Origin: Tanypteryx hageni
Taxonomy: Eukaryota > Arthropoda > Insecta > Odonata > Petaluridae
Length of the DNA stretch: 64,000 bases
Reading direction: 5' to 3'
Assembly: GCA_028673005.1 (NCBI GenBank)
Contig: CM054113.1
Location: 177,055,956-177,119,955 of the forward strand
The notes below the pieces were generated by a model. That model saw only the letters and a program-made list of their open reading frames with translations, was not told the DNA's origin and did not search any database. Shown one piece after another: positions 25,210 through 34,879 of the stretch. Within the stretch, counting starts at the first letter, position 1; each line of letters starts with the position of its first letter. The position numbers and the translations under genes are program-made.

Positions 25210-27880
25210 ATGGACGCTAGGGTCTCAAAAACGACTGCGATCATCATGACTCAGTGGAATGTAAACGGGGCCGTAAGGAATAAGATACCGGAACTCATTG
25301 AGTTCCTAAGGAAATACTCAGTAAATATTATTTTATTACAAGCGACGCACCTACTTCCTAATGAGATCTGGGCTGTTCCTGGTTTCAAGGTATTTAGGAG
25401 GGACCGAAAAAGCACGACTCTAGGGGGCGGAGTGGCGATTCTCATCCGTGAAGGGATTGCATGCACAAAAATTGAAGACAGAAGCTCTGGCTCAGTAGAA
25501 GTGGTAGGAATCAGAGCCGAGACCAATCTGGGGCAATAACATTTATAAGCACCTATATCCCGCCAAAGAATGAACTATGCATGCAAGACCTTAATGGGCT
25601 CCTCGGCATGGACAGCGAACTGATAATCGCGGGGGATTTCAATGCAATGCATTGGGCGTGAAACTGCAGCAAAGATTGCAGGCGTGGAACCCTTCTAAAA
25701 AATGGGCGCAAAACAGCCAACTGAGGGTAGTGGCTCCGGTAACAATGACGTGACCAGGACCAAGGAACACAGGAAGTGTCCTTGACTTTGCACTGGTCAA
25801 GAACTTAGATCGACGGACGGTGTCAAAAACGATCCCGGAATTGACAAGTGATCACTATCCAGTAATTCTAAGGATCGGGACACAAGTAACATTTTATCAT
25901 CAAGACAACCTCCGCATGTGTTACGGACTTGCGGCTTGGGCTTATTTTAGAAAACTAATCACGGAGACACTACCCAACGAGGCGCCCATAATATCCACCA
26001 GGGAGGGAATAGACGAGGCTGCAGAATTGTTGGGGAACGCTATCACTAACGCAGCGGAAAATGTAATTCCGCGCAGAGTAACGAAAACCAAGGAAAGCCT
26101 GGAGATCCCTGATGAAATAAAAAACCTCATTAAAACAAGAAATCGAGTAAGAAGGCAGTACTACCGATTCGGAACTGCCGAACTAAAAAGGGATCTCCGG
26201 GTATTGAACAAAGAAATAAGGGACCAGCAAAGGCGACTGCGGAGATACCGCTGGTCGATCAAACTGGCCAACCTAAAAACAGAAGATAATTCTATATGGA
26301 AATACACGCGTTCCCTGACTAATTCTGCCAGGAACGACCCCCTGGTGGAAAGCCCAAGAGGCCAACTCACCACACCTGCTTACAAAGCAGAATACCTCGC
26401 GGCTTACCTACAGCAGATTTTCACGCCCAATGAAGCGACGGAACACACCACAGAAATCAAAATGGACGACGTCGAGTCCATGCTGAGGGAACAATACGAT
26501 GAGAACCAAGCCACTCCGGTGTTCTCCACCAGAGAATTGGCAGAGATAATATTAGGATTGCCGAAAGGTAAATCAATGGGTAAAGATAAAATACCATACG
26601 AATTAATCAAACGACTGCCAATCTCTGCTAGAGAATACTTTGTCTCGATTCTCCACGCAGTAGTGAAAATAGGGCACTATCCAACCGGCTGGAAGCACGC
26701 AAACATCATATGCATACCCAAGATTGGAAGGAGGGTATTAAAAGCCTCCGATTTTAGACCAATATCCCTCCTTTCTTGCCTTGGGAAATTGTGCGAGAAA
26801 ATGATATACCCGCATATCTTGACACACGCGGAAGGGCACGGCCTAATCCCTTGATATCAATTTGGATTTAAGGCAGGACACTCCACAGCGCACCAGCTGC
26901 AAAGGGTAGTGGATTTTATTACGGACGCCTTCAACAAGAAAAATGTTTCTGTTGGAGTAGCTTTTGATATTAGCAAAGCCTTCGACAAAGTATGGCATTT
27001 AGGCCTACTGCAAAAACTACTGGTAGCAAAATTCCCCTGCTGGCAGGTGGAATTTATTAAGTCTTATCTTAGCGACAGGTCATTTACTTTTTTTTTACTT
27101 TTATTCTCGATATATATGGGTGACATCCCGACAAACGAGGGGGATTGGAACTTCACCGTTGCCCTATACGCGGATGACTGCGCAATAATGACGCGGAGCT
27201 TTCAGTCGGAAATGGCCGTGCGATATGCCCAGAGGCTAACCGAAACACTAATCAAATACTACAAGCAGTGGAGAATCGAGATAAACCCTAACAAAACACA
27301 AGCGATCCTCTTCAAAAAGAAGGATGCCAAAACGCCAAAGAATCTCGTAATTGAAGGTGTGGAAATTCCCTGGGCGAAACATATCAAATAATACCTAGGC
27401 ATAACCATAGACGAAAATTTGACCTTTCACGAACATGTAAAGAAGGTAAACCTTACGGCAGCGGGGAAAAGAGCCAGACTCTTTCCCTTTTTTAACTCAA
27501 TTGACGTGTCCAGGGAAATAAAAACCCACTTGTATAAAACAATGATCAGACCGACACTTTTGTACGCATCGCCTGTATGGTTCGGACTTTTAATGCAAAA
27601 GTCATGGAGAGAACTTGAGATCGCGGAGATAAAAGTTTTAAGACGAATAACCAGGGAATGGGGTCGAAATATAGACCTCCATGATACCCTGAAGGCAAAA
27701 ACTATTAGGGAAGTCGCCAGAGACTTAGCCATTAAGTACAAGAACAACCTAGAGGCCAAAACGAATGACGTTCTCCGCGATCTCGCAACAAACAAAGTGT
27801 CGGTCTGGGATAGGTACAAACGAGCATTGGCATCCACATGCGAAGAGGATAGGGTCCCTCCTAATAAGAGGCGGAAATGA
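25210..27880 (+). pseudogene. Jockey ORF2 (APE endonuclease + RT), broken
   Basis: The endonuclease starts with MTQWNVNGAVRNKIPELIEF and LLQATHL, and continues after a frameshift near 25535 with YIPPKN and IIAGDFNAMHWA. The block LTSDHYPVIL, in the RT frame, completes the domain. The RT (25820 on) has FRPISLLSCLGKLCEKMI, FGFKAGHSTAHQL, AFDISKAFDKVWH and the active site YADD (about 27170), then LGITIDENLTFHEHV and a C-terminal PTLLYASPVWFGL block. Defects: in-frame TGA at 26852 and TAA at 27389, and loss of the region that normally carries the GVPQGSVLGPLLF motif. Here DRSFTF runs straight into LLLFSIYMGDIP. It cannot encode an active RT. Confidence 0.9.
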
Positions 27881-28036
27881 TTTTACTACTGACTAATATG
27901 TTTTACCACACAGGTGAGGTGCCTGTATAACACATTCCTTTTCAAACTACTACGTTGAGTAAAGCCACTCTGGAGGCAACTCTGAAATACAAATACTACG
28001 GGAGGGTATGAACCACAGAACCCGTCATTACACATC

Positions 28037-28082
28037 AGCTACTGATGATGAGAGCATTGCTCTCGAAATATGTATTTAGTAC
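28037..28082 (+). ncRNA. Hammerhead-like ribozyme motif in PLE tail
   Basis: Core strand CTGATGA at 28042-28048, then one extra T (28049), a 6-bp stem GAGAGC/GCTCTC (28050-28055, 28059-28064) with loop ATT, then GAA (28065-28067). Helix III is short: AT/AT closing ATGT, or a self-complementary ATA/TAT. The U-H position is at 28075-28076. Helix I pairs 28038-28041 (GCTA) with 28077-28080 (TAGT), including one G-U pair. PLE pseudo-LTRs are known to carry type I hammerheads with minimal helix III. The extra nucleotide after the CTGATGA strand departs from the canonical fold and may reduce activity. Confidence 0.7.
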
Positions 28083-28150
28083 GTTTACCTCATCTTTAGA
28101 GATCTTGTGTGCGTGTATTCGAGTGCTTGTGTGCGTGATTGTTTCGTCTG

Positions 28151-28512
28151 TTAGGTCCCTGTAGTTGCCGGAAGGCACATAAACCTACAGGCCGCTGTGT
28201 GCGATACTAGGTCCCTGGCGTGGTTTAATCTCCCGTAAACCTAGTATTATTCGCCCTTCCTTCCCCCTTCATTTTTTCCCTTTACCTCTTAGCGTGTGCG
28301 TGTGTTTGTGGCTGCTTAGTAGGTCCCTGTCGCGATCGTACTGACTCACAAACCTTCTAGCATCGGTGTGATTTTTTGGGTCCCTGGCGCAGAGTAATAT
28401 CTCGCAAACCCGGTCCCGTTTCCTTTCCACCTTTAGGATTAGTGCTTGTCCGATTGAGTGAGTGTGTGAGTGACATCAGGTCCCTGGTGTGGAGTAACAA
28501 CCCCTAAACCTG
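28151..28512 (+). repeat. Five stem-loop modules in the PLE 3' tail
   Basis: Five copies of a 34-44-nt module, at about 28151-28189, 28204-28247, 28317-28359, 28378-28411 and 28477-28512. Each has the pattern AGGTCCCTG...(GTAAT.TC)...AAACCT. The ends pair in every copy but with different bases: TAGGT/ACCTA; a 9-bp ATACTAGGT/ACCTAGTAT; TAG-AGGT/ACCT-CTA with a T/T mismatch; GGGT/ACCC; and CAGGT/ACCTG. Loops are more conserved than stems. T-rich or GTGTG-rich spacers separate them. Modules four and five are repeated inverted at 22250-22449. Function unknown; compensating stem changes suggest selection on RNA structure. Confidence 0.75.
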
Positions 28513-28565
28513 TAAGTTAATAATTTTTATTGTCTTTTGCTTTTTACTTCCTTTCCTCCCCCTTT

Positions 28566-30100
28566 TCTTACTCTATCGATATTTACTCCGCAGGTGTCCG
28601 CATTCTCCAACCTGACCTTTACAACTTGATTCACATATAGATTCCTGATCAGTCTCCTGTCTTTCCAGTCAATACCTATATCCTTTAATATCTTCATCAG
28701 CATTACCCAATTTACTCTATGAATGGCCTTCTGCAAGTCTACGAAACATATGCAGATATCTTGACTGTATTTTATTGCCCTTTCCGATATGATTCTACCT
28801 CCCTCTATAGCATCTCTAGATTCTCGTCCTTCTTTGAAGCCGAATTGATCTTCTCCTAGCATTTCTTTTGCCTTTTTCTCCACCCTTTTATTAAGAATCC
28901 TCGTGATGATCTTCGAAGTGTGTGACAGAAGGCTTATCGTTCTCTAGTATTTTCACTGCGCTGCCTTGGGCTTCTTCTTTAGAGGGATCATTGTTACTTC
29001 TAGAATATCCCGAGACCACTCTTCCGTGTCGTAAATGTTATTAATTAATGTCGTGATCGCGTTTAGTCCTTCTGATCCCATGACTTTAAGTACCTCAGCT
29101 GGTATTTCATTGCTGCCTGTGGCTTTCCCTTGCTTTAGTTCCATTATCGCTTTTTCTACTTCGCTCTCCATAATACTTAGTCCTAATTTGTCTTCTTCAA
29201 TGTTTTCCTCATCTTCCAGTTCTATTTTGCCGATCCTGCCTGCTTGTTGTATAGTTCCTTAATGTATTCTTTCCATACCTGTGCTACATCCTTTGTTTCT
29301 GAGACTATCTTCCCATCCGTATTCATAATTCCTTTACCACGAATTCCATTAGACTTCTTATCTTCTAATTCCAGTGCCCTAGCGTACATTCTATTGTACC
29401 GTCCTAACTCTGTTTGTTGTATTTCATCACATTTTTATTTTATCCATTTTTCTCTAGCTTTATCTGTTACCCTTCTCAACTCATTGTTTATACGTCTATA
29501 GTTAGCTCTACCTTCTACGCTGTTAACGTTTTTCCATTTTCCACTCTCATCCATTATCTCCAGCATTTCCTTAGTAATCCGTGGTTTCCTGATTTTCTTC
29601 TCTTGTTTTCCAATCTCTTTATCCAAAGTATCCTTGATACTGGTTTTAATTTATTTCCATTCCATATCCACGGTCATTGGTTTGTTTTCCAAATTTCTTA
29701 GGCGATCTTCCAAATTCATGCTGACTACATCCTGCCTTTCTTTCAGTCTTTCTAGGTCCTAAGTCTGTCTTTCTCTTCTCGTTTTTCTTATTTGTTTGAC
29801 CTTTGTACTTACTTCGACTATTAGAAGACTGTGATCTGAATCCAAGGCTTCTCCTGATAATGCTTTGGCGGTCTTTATGCTGTTCCTGAATCTTTGTTTT
29901 ACTAGGATGTAATCTATTTGGCATTTCATTCTATCTCCTGGGCTTTTCCTTTGTATAACCTTCGTTTATGATTATTGAAACATGCATCAGTCACTACAAG
30001 GTCATTATTAATGCAGAATTCTACCAGTTTTTCCCCTCGGTTTCTCTTCCCAAGTCCGTATTGCCCAACATTTTTTTCCTGTTCTTCTCCTACTATGCTG
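28566..30100 (-). pseudogene. LINE remnant, truncated at both ends (minus)
   Basis: Minus-strand pieces of a single-ORF APE-RT LINE related to the one at 59-62 kb. From the 5' side: YGLGKRNRGEKLVEFCINND (about 30065), a stretch homologous to the SDH region, RKPRITKEMLEIMDE, YRRINNELRRVTDKAREKW (about 29470), KEYIKELYNKQAGS, VEKAIMELKQGKATGSNEIP (RT N-terminal block, about 29130), EDQFGFKEGRESRDAIEGG (about 28830) and CFVDLQKAIHRVNW (Asp of the RT A motif present). It stops at the PLE tail near 28565, before the YADD region, and is cut at about 30100. Multiple stops and frameshifts. Confidence 0.85.
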
Positions 30101-30137
30101 TGAAGTACATATAAAGTGCATATTTTATAGGTAATCT

Positions 30138-30325
30138 TTTAAAATAGGTGGGAAAAACTCCTTAAGCCATAAAAGGTTTTTGACTTTGCCACTGTCGAGG
30201 AAACTACGCCCTTGAAGAAGCCCACTTAGTGGGCGAAATGCATCTGGGTTGTCAAAAACCTTTTATGGCTTAAGGAGTTTTCCCACCTATTTAATTCGAG
30301 CCATAAGTTAATCCAGCCACCAATC
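30138..30325. mobile_element. Hairpin PLE derivative with perfect 14-bp TSD
   Basis: A 188-bp insertion flanked by the perfect direct repeat TTTATAGGTAATCT (30124-30137 and 30326-30339). Inside, 30142-30184 and 30251-30292 form an almost perfect 42-nt inverted repeat (one indel). The 66-nt loop carries a hammerhead-like core. The arm motif GGCTTAAGGAGTT matches the GGCTAAAGGAGTT and GGCTGAAGGAGTT that follow the same core at 46.2 and 62.5 kb. This is therefore a compact, non-autonomous PLE-derived unit that has moved as such. Confidence 0.85.
30209..30248 (+). ncRNA. Hammerhead-like motif, core altered
   Basis: Reads CTTGAAGA where CTGAAGA is expected, so the first core base is changed or a T is inserted. 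Next come an extra A, the stem GCCCAC/GTGGGC (30220-30225, 30229-30234) with loop TTA, GAA (30235-30237), the self-complementary ATGCAT (30238-30243), C, then TGGG. CCC at 30209-30211 can pair with GGG at 30246-30248 as helix I. The core change suggests it is inactive now. Confidence 0.55.
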
Positions 30326-30339
30326 TTTATAGGTAATCT

Positions 30340-30828
30340 CTTGTTGTAACATCATATTTATTTAAGTATCTCAAAAAATTCACTGTGTAGGTAATGTAAG
30401 CTGTATACATATACATGCAATTATTGACATTAACTCTTCGTGATGAAGCAGAAAAAGAAGAAATAAAATATGATCTCGGCCGAGGTGCGAGAACAAATTT
30501 TATTATTGGTATTATTATATTTATTGCGAGCACGTTAAAAGTTTATCGAATGGCAAAGCTTATTTAGTGCAAAACATTTTTTATAAATAAAATGCAAAAT
30601 TATATTAAATTTTAGAGGCGTTAATATACAACAGTTGTACAGTGTTTGCAACGCACTTTTAAGGATAAACAATAGTCATAGGAGAAGAAATATCCAGTGT
30701 TGTATTTGAAATTAATATTATATTAAATTTTTACATATAACATGCTGATTAAATTCAACAATTTTTTATTATCTTCGCCTTGAAGAGGCTCGCGAACTAT
30801 ATTAGATGATAGTTCATCATGCGTTAAT
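30340..30828. other. Unassigned AT-rich DNA
   Basis: No gene, element end or RNA signal seen. Confidence 0.4.
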
Positions 30829-30836
30829 ATTATAGC

Positions 30837-31714
30837 TAGGGTATGGATTTTTTGAGTTTTACCCGAGTTTTACTGGATTTTTGACCTCCTATTGCCCTTT
30901 TTAAATTTTGGATAAAAGTCAAAAAAACCCGAAATTATTAATTTTCTTTAAACAATTTTTTTAGATTTGGCCACAGAATTTCTATTCGGCCGCTTGTAGA
31001 CACCTCATCACTTGAGTTCAGTCCGAGATGTTCGTGATCAGTCTGATTATTCTCTTTGTAAAGGTAATTGTTTCAGGCGTCACTTGGTGGAATTTTTTCA
31101 TAATTTAAAATAAGGAGACTTGTTGTAATTCCACATAAATTTAGTGAAAACGACCTAGGTTTTGTTGCAAGGCAACCTGTGTGTGTAAACCATTTATTCG
31201 TAAGCTTACTTTGTAACACAGTCTGAATCTCCTTGGTTTGCTCGCGCCACGAATAGTCAAGGATGCGCCTTAGTTAGTCTTTGTTAAATCTTTGATAGGA
31301 TAAGAAAAAAAGATCCTGAGTGTCTGTTAGTTGAAAACACTACGAAAGAAAAATTATTTCACTAATATCTGGTGTGTTTTCAAAAGAAGTTGAACAGGAA
31401 GCAAGATGTTTGTGCAGCCTGCGAGGTGTTCCTCGCCATCTGGAGGCGTTTAACACAAGACTCTCAACAATACTTTAGGCATAGTAAAAAGTTTTGATTG
31501 TTAAAAAACTTTAAAATTTTAAACAAGATTTTTGTTTAAAAATTATTTTGCCCGAATTACAAAATAATAAAACCCGAAAATTAACCGAGATTGAACTTTT
31601 TTTAAAACCTCGAAAAAAATGTAACTTATTTAACATGAATGAAAAGGAAAACAATTAAACCCGATATTTACCCTCCGAATGAAATTTTTTTTAAACCCGA
31701 AAAAACATACCCTA
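30837..31714. mobile_element. hAT-like non-autonomous element
   Basis: An 878-bp element with inverted ends starting TAGGGTATG: left TAGGGTATGGATTTTTTGAG, right (reverse-complemented) TAGGGTATGTTTTTTCGGGT. Flanks are ATTATAGC (30829-30836) and AATATAGC (31715-31722), an 8-bp duplication with one mismatch. Subterminal regions are enriched in CCCG/CGGG motifs in opposite orientation at the two ends. No transposase sequence is visible inside. The 8-bp duplication points to hAT, but the TIR is not the usual CAGNG type, so the superfamily is inferred. Confidence 0.7.
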
Positions 31715-31722
31715 AATATAGC

Positions 31723-34552
31723 CCGAAATTCATAATGCGTGAAACCAGCCCTTATGAGTTCCACGTTGCAAATAAAATAAATAGAGTTTTCCTAGTTCGA
31801 GTCTTCGTTACCATTTTAAATTCCACGACAACGAGAGTGAAAAAAAAACTCGTGGGAAAATCTCTCTCTCACTCACTCACTCTTGTATCCGAGGATAGTG
31901 GTTACAAGGAAGAAAGCGGGTGAAGCCCTTAAATCCTTTTCTTTTTCTCCTTTGCATTTGTGGGATGTGAGAGACGGGGATGGAGAGAAGGAAGAGGGAA
32001 GGAGGAGGAGGCACGTTACGTAGTGGTTGTGAGATAGAGAGAACGAAATTGCAGACCTTTAAAAAAATATCCATTCCCTCGAGGAGGATAGTGGTTTTAG
32101 CAGGTAAAAAGAGGCGGAGAAAGGTCCGATAGAAGGAGAGTGTAGGGGGAAAGGAAGAGGGAGAGAAAGGGGATTAAAACGTGCCAGGAATTTTCGTGAG
32201 GACAAAGCGGAAAGTGTGCGTATTTAGAAGAGGGAGAGAGGGGAAGAAGAATATATACACAAATTTATGTGCACGGCACAAAGCGGGTGAAGGCTCCGTG
32301 TGCGACCGCATGGCTTTTAAAGGAGAGGTTTTTAAAAAAAAAGCGTGGTCGGGGGATTATCAAAGGAAGAATGCTAAGCGGAGCGGATAACGGAATTAAG
32401 GGGAGTGAAAAATAATAGTCGCCCCTTGGGTTATTAATAATTTGTTTTCAACAATAAGTGCGCTGAGCGGAGGAAGATACCCGAGATGAAGAAACGGAGA
32501 AAGGTACAAGGAATGGAGGTGAGAATAGTGTGTATGTATATATGTATTGGTGCGTGTGCTTGTGTATGGATCCTAGGTGAAGGTTAGGTTGGTTTCAGGA
32601 GAAGGGAAGGACGAGATATGGAGGGTAGTTGGAGGAGGGGAGTGTTCACAAGTAAATTGGCTCACCTATTGTTCTGCGAGGAAGATTAGTATGAGAGAGG
32701 ACTTTTTTCGTTCTTAGTGAAGGAACTGACTCCGAACTTTTAGCTAATTAGGATGTTTCCCTCGTTCTCAAGTGCTTGTCATTTTGAAATTTCGAGCTCT
32801 GGAGAAAGGAAAAGGGAGCGTATTTTATTCCCAGGGCTTAGCTGTTTGTCGCGAATATAAATCAGCCAAACTACGGAATGTTTGATGTTATATATACATA
32901 TATTTTTTGCGCGCTTGAGCTAGAATCAAAGTTACTAGGCTTCTAAATGAAAGGTATAGAATGCATTGCGTTTTTTCGCGTGATTTCATCAATATGAAGA
33001 TTTGACCGGGGTCAGTTTTCAACTGGTCTTGCTTGCTTTTTTGTACCACTGATTTTATTCATTTTAGAAATAACTCTTCTTACATTCACTTATAATTTAA
33101 CTTCAATATGTTTTTATTTAATTGTACAGCACGTTTTTTGAATTATCCCGTGCAAACTAGATCGATAAGAGAGAAATGTATATAATTGGAAGCTCACATT
33201 ATCTTAAAAGTTTTCTCCCGAACATTTGAAATAATAAAGCAAATACAATTAACTATCGTTATTGGGTGATAAATAACACAAAACGCTCGTTTATTGGCTA
33301 AATAATAAGCTTATATTCCTCCACTATGCTACTTCTTTTGAAATTGGCTCCTCGGAAGGAAAACATCTTTTTCTCATCTTCACTCGCTTCAAAAATCGCC
33401 GATATATAAACACGCCAAGGACAAAGGAAGAGGAATTTAATGAGCAAATAAGAGCGGAAGGAGGGAAGAAAGGGTTTGGGAATTGAGGAAGCGAGGAATA
33501 AAGGTGGAACGTAGAGGTATGAGCGAGGGTAAGAAAGCGAGGAGGAGGAGCACAATGGAACGTTGAAAGTAAAGAAAGAGAGAAATAAAGCACTTTAGAG
33601 GAGTTAAAAAAAATCCGAATAACAAAGAGGAGAATAAATCTGGAGGGGGTGGGATGAGTGAGGATCGGAGGGAGGGAGGAGGAAGAGCGAACGAATGAAA
33701 GGGGAGGCATAGGTAAGAATGCGGATGAGTAAAAGATGCAAGAAACGGTTTGATGCGGAGAAGAATATGAATGATGTAACTCGACGATAAACCGTTGGAG
33801 AGATCGAGAAGATTTTTAGTCGTTTTTATTTCCCAGGATGGTTACTAGGAAGATCGGATCAATAATTGAAAAGGCGCATTTTCGATGTGTAGCCGGAAGA
33901 TTGCGTTGCGAAATGTTCGCGAAATTTACAAAAATGGTGTTTCTCTCTAGATGATAAGAAAAAACTTTGTCACTTCTACTGTGGAAGTAGTAAAGTTTTT
34001 TCTTCTCATCTCGATGGGTCAATTCCACAAAGTAGAGCCTGACTTTATTAATGATACATATTTGTTTCTCTCTCTTAAGCTTCCGACATCGTAGTCGAGT
34101 CAGCCGTCGATCTAGTCATTGAGAAGTCGTATGACCTGATAATACGGGAGCAGTCGTGGCAAAATTGACCTGATTCCGAGAAGTATCGCACTTTAGTCAC
34201 GGATATGCAAATTCGCGACTACTCGCGACCGTCTGACACAAGGATTCATCGATGTACAAATTTATCGATTTTCGGATTTTTGCTGTTGCGCAAACGGTAA
34301 ATTAGAGAGCACTTTTCATTTACGAAACGGTTTTTCGTTACAACGAAATTATTTATTAAAAGCGAATTTTCGGCACGTGGTAACTAAATGAAAATGAAAA
34401 ATGAAAACCAGGATAAGTAATCTCACCCAACAGGGTTCAGGGTCAGCCACGATTAAATCGCCCATCGATCTTTTGTCTTTCTTTCTTTTGTTTATATTTT
34501 ACAATTGTATCCAATCACTGCTCACTATTATATAGTATTGTTTATTTAGGTT
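31723..34552. other. Unassigned DNA with purine-rich tracts
   Basis: GA-rich tracts at about 31920-32400 and 33420-33720; their open frames are low-complexity. The one clear structure is the hairpin at 33956-34004, described separately. No gene recognised. Confidence 0.4.
33956..34004. other. Strong 49-nt hairpin
   Basis: AAGAAAAAACTTT (33956-33968) pairs perfectly with AAAGTTTTTTCTT (33992-34004). After a 3-nt internal loop, ACTTC pairs with GAAGT, closing a 7-nt loop. It is too short for a typical animal miRNA precursor and has no obvious link to an element. Could be a small palindromic insertion or chance. Confidence 0.4.
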
Positions 34553-34560
34553 CTCTAATG

Positions 34561-34648
34561 CAGTGGTCTTCAAACTTCGAGAGGCTGCCGAGCCCTTTTA
34601 GCGACCCTCTTAAACTACGACTCTCCACCAACCAAATTAACTTAGCTA

Positions 34649-34717
<69 letters not shown>

Positions 34718-34871
34718 CTGTACATCCGATAAGTCATTGTGTTTTTTACAATAGTATCATATTTTATATTATATTATGATTTTATTACTTGTTCTTTACA
34801 TTATTTATTTAATCCGTGAATCATTTCGCGGAGCCCCAAGGTCTCCGCGGAGCACAGTTTGAAGAACACTG
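34561..34871. mobile_element. hAT MITE with 8-bp TSD CTCTAATG and internal (TA)n
   Basis: A 311-bp element. Left end CAGTGGTCTTCAAACTTCGA, right end CAGTTTGAAGAACACTG; inverted repeats of each other. Both sides carry the perfect 8-bp direct repeat CTCTAATG (34553-34560 and 34872-34879). Subterminal GCGGAGCCCC and CTCCGCGGAGC resemble the GC-rich blocks of other hAT MITEs. A (TA)n run at about 34651-34715 occupies the centre, and the open frame through it is meaningless. Confidence 0.93.
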
Positions 34872-34879
34872 CTCTAATG

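Larger units (their letters stand above)
23600..28000 (+). mobile_element. Jockey-clade LINE, defective, inserted in a PLE
   Basis: About 4.4 kb: a GC-richer 5' UTR (23600-24090), a gag-like ORF1, an endonuclease-RT ORF2 and a short 3' UTR. Upstream lies the PLE GIY-YIG domain; downstream lies the PLE hammerhead-like motif. The simplest reading is that this element inserted between them. I could not define an exact target duplication. A 14-bp perfect inverted repeat (GGTTCATACCCTCC at 23560-23573 and its complement at 28001-28014) brackets it. Confidence 0.75.
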
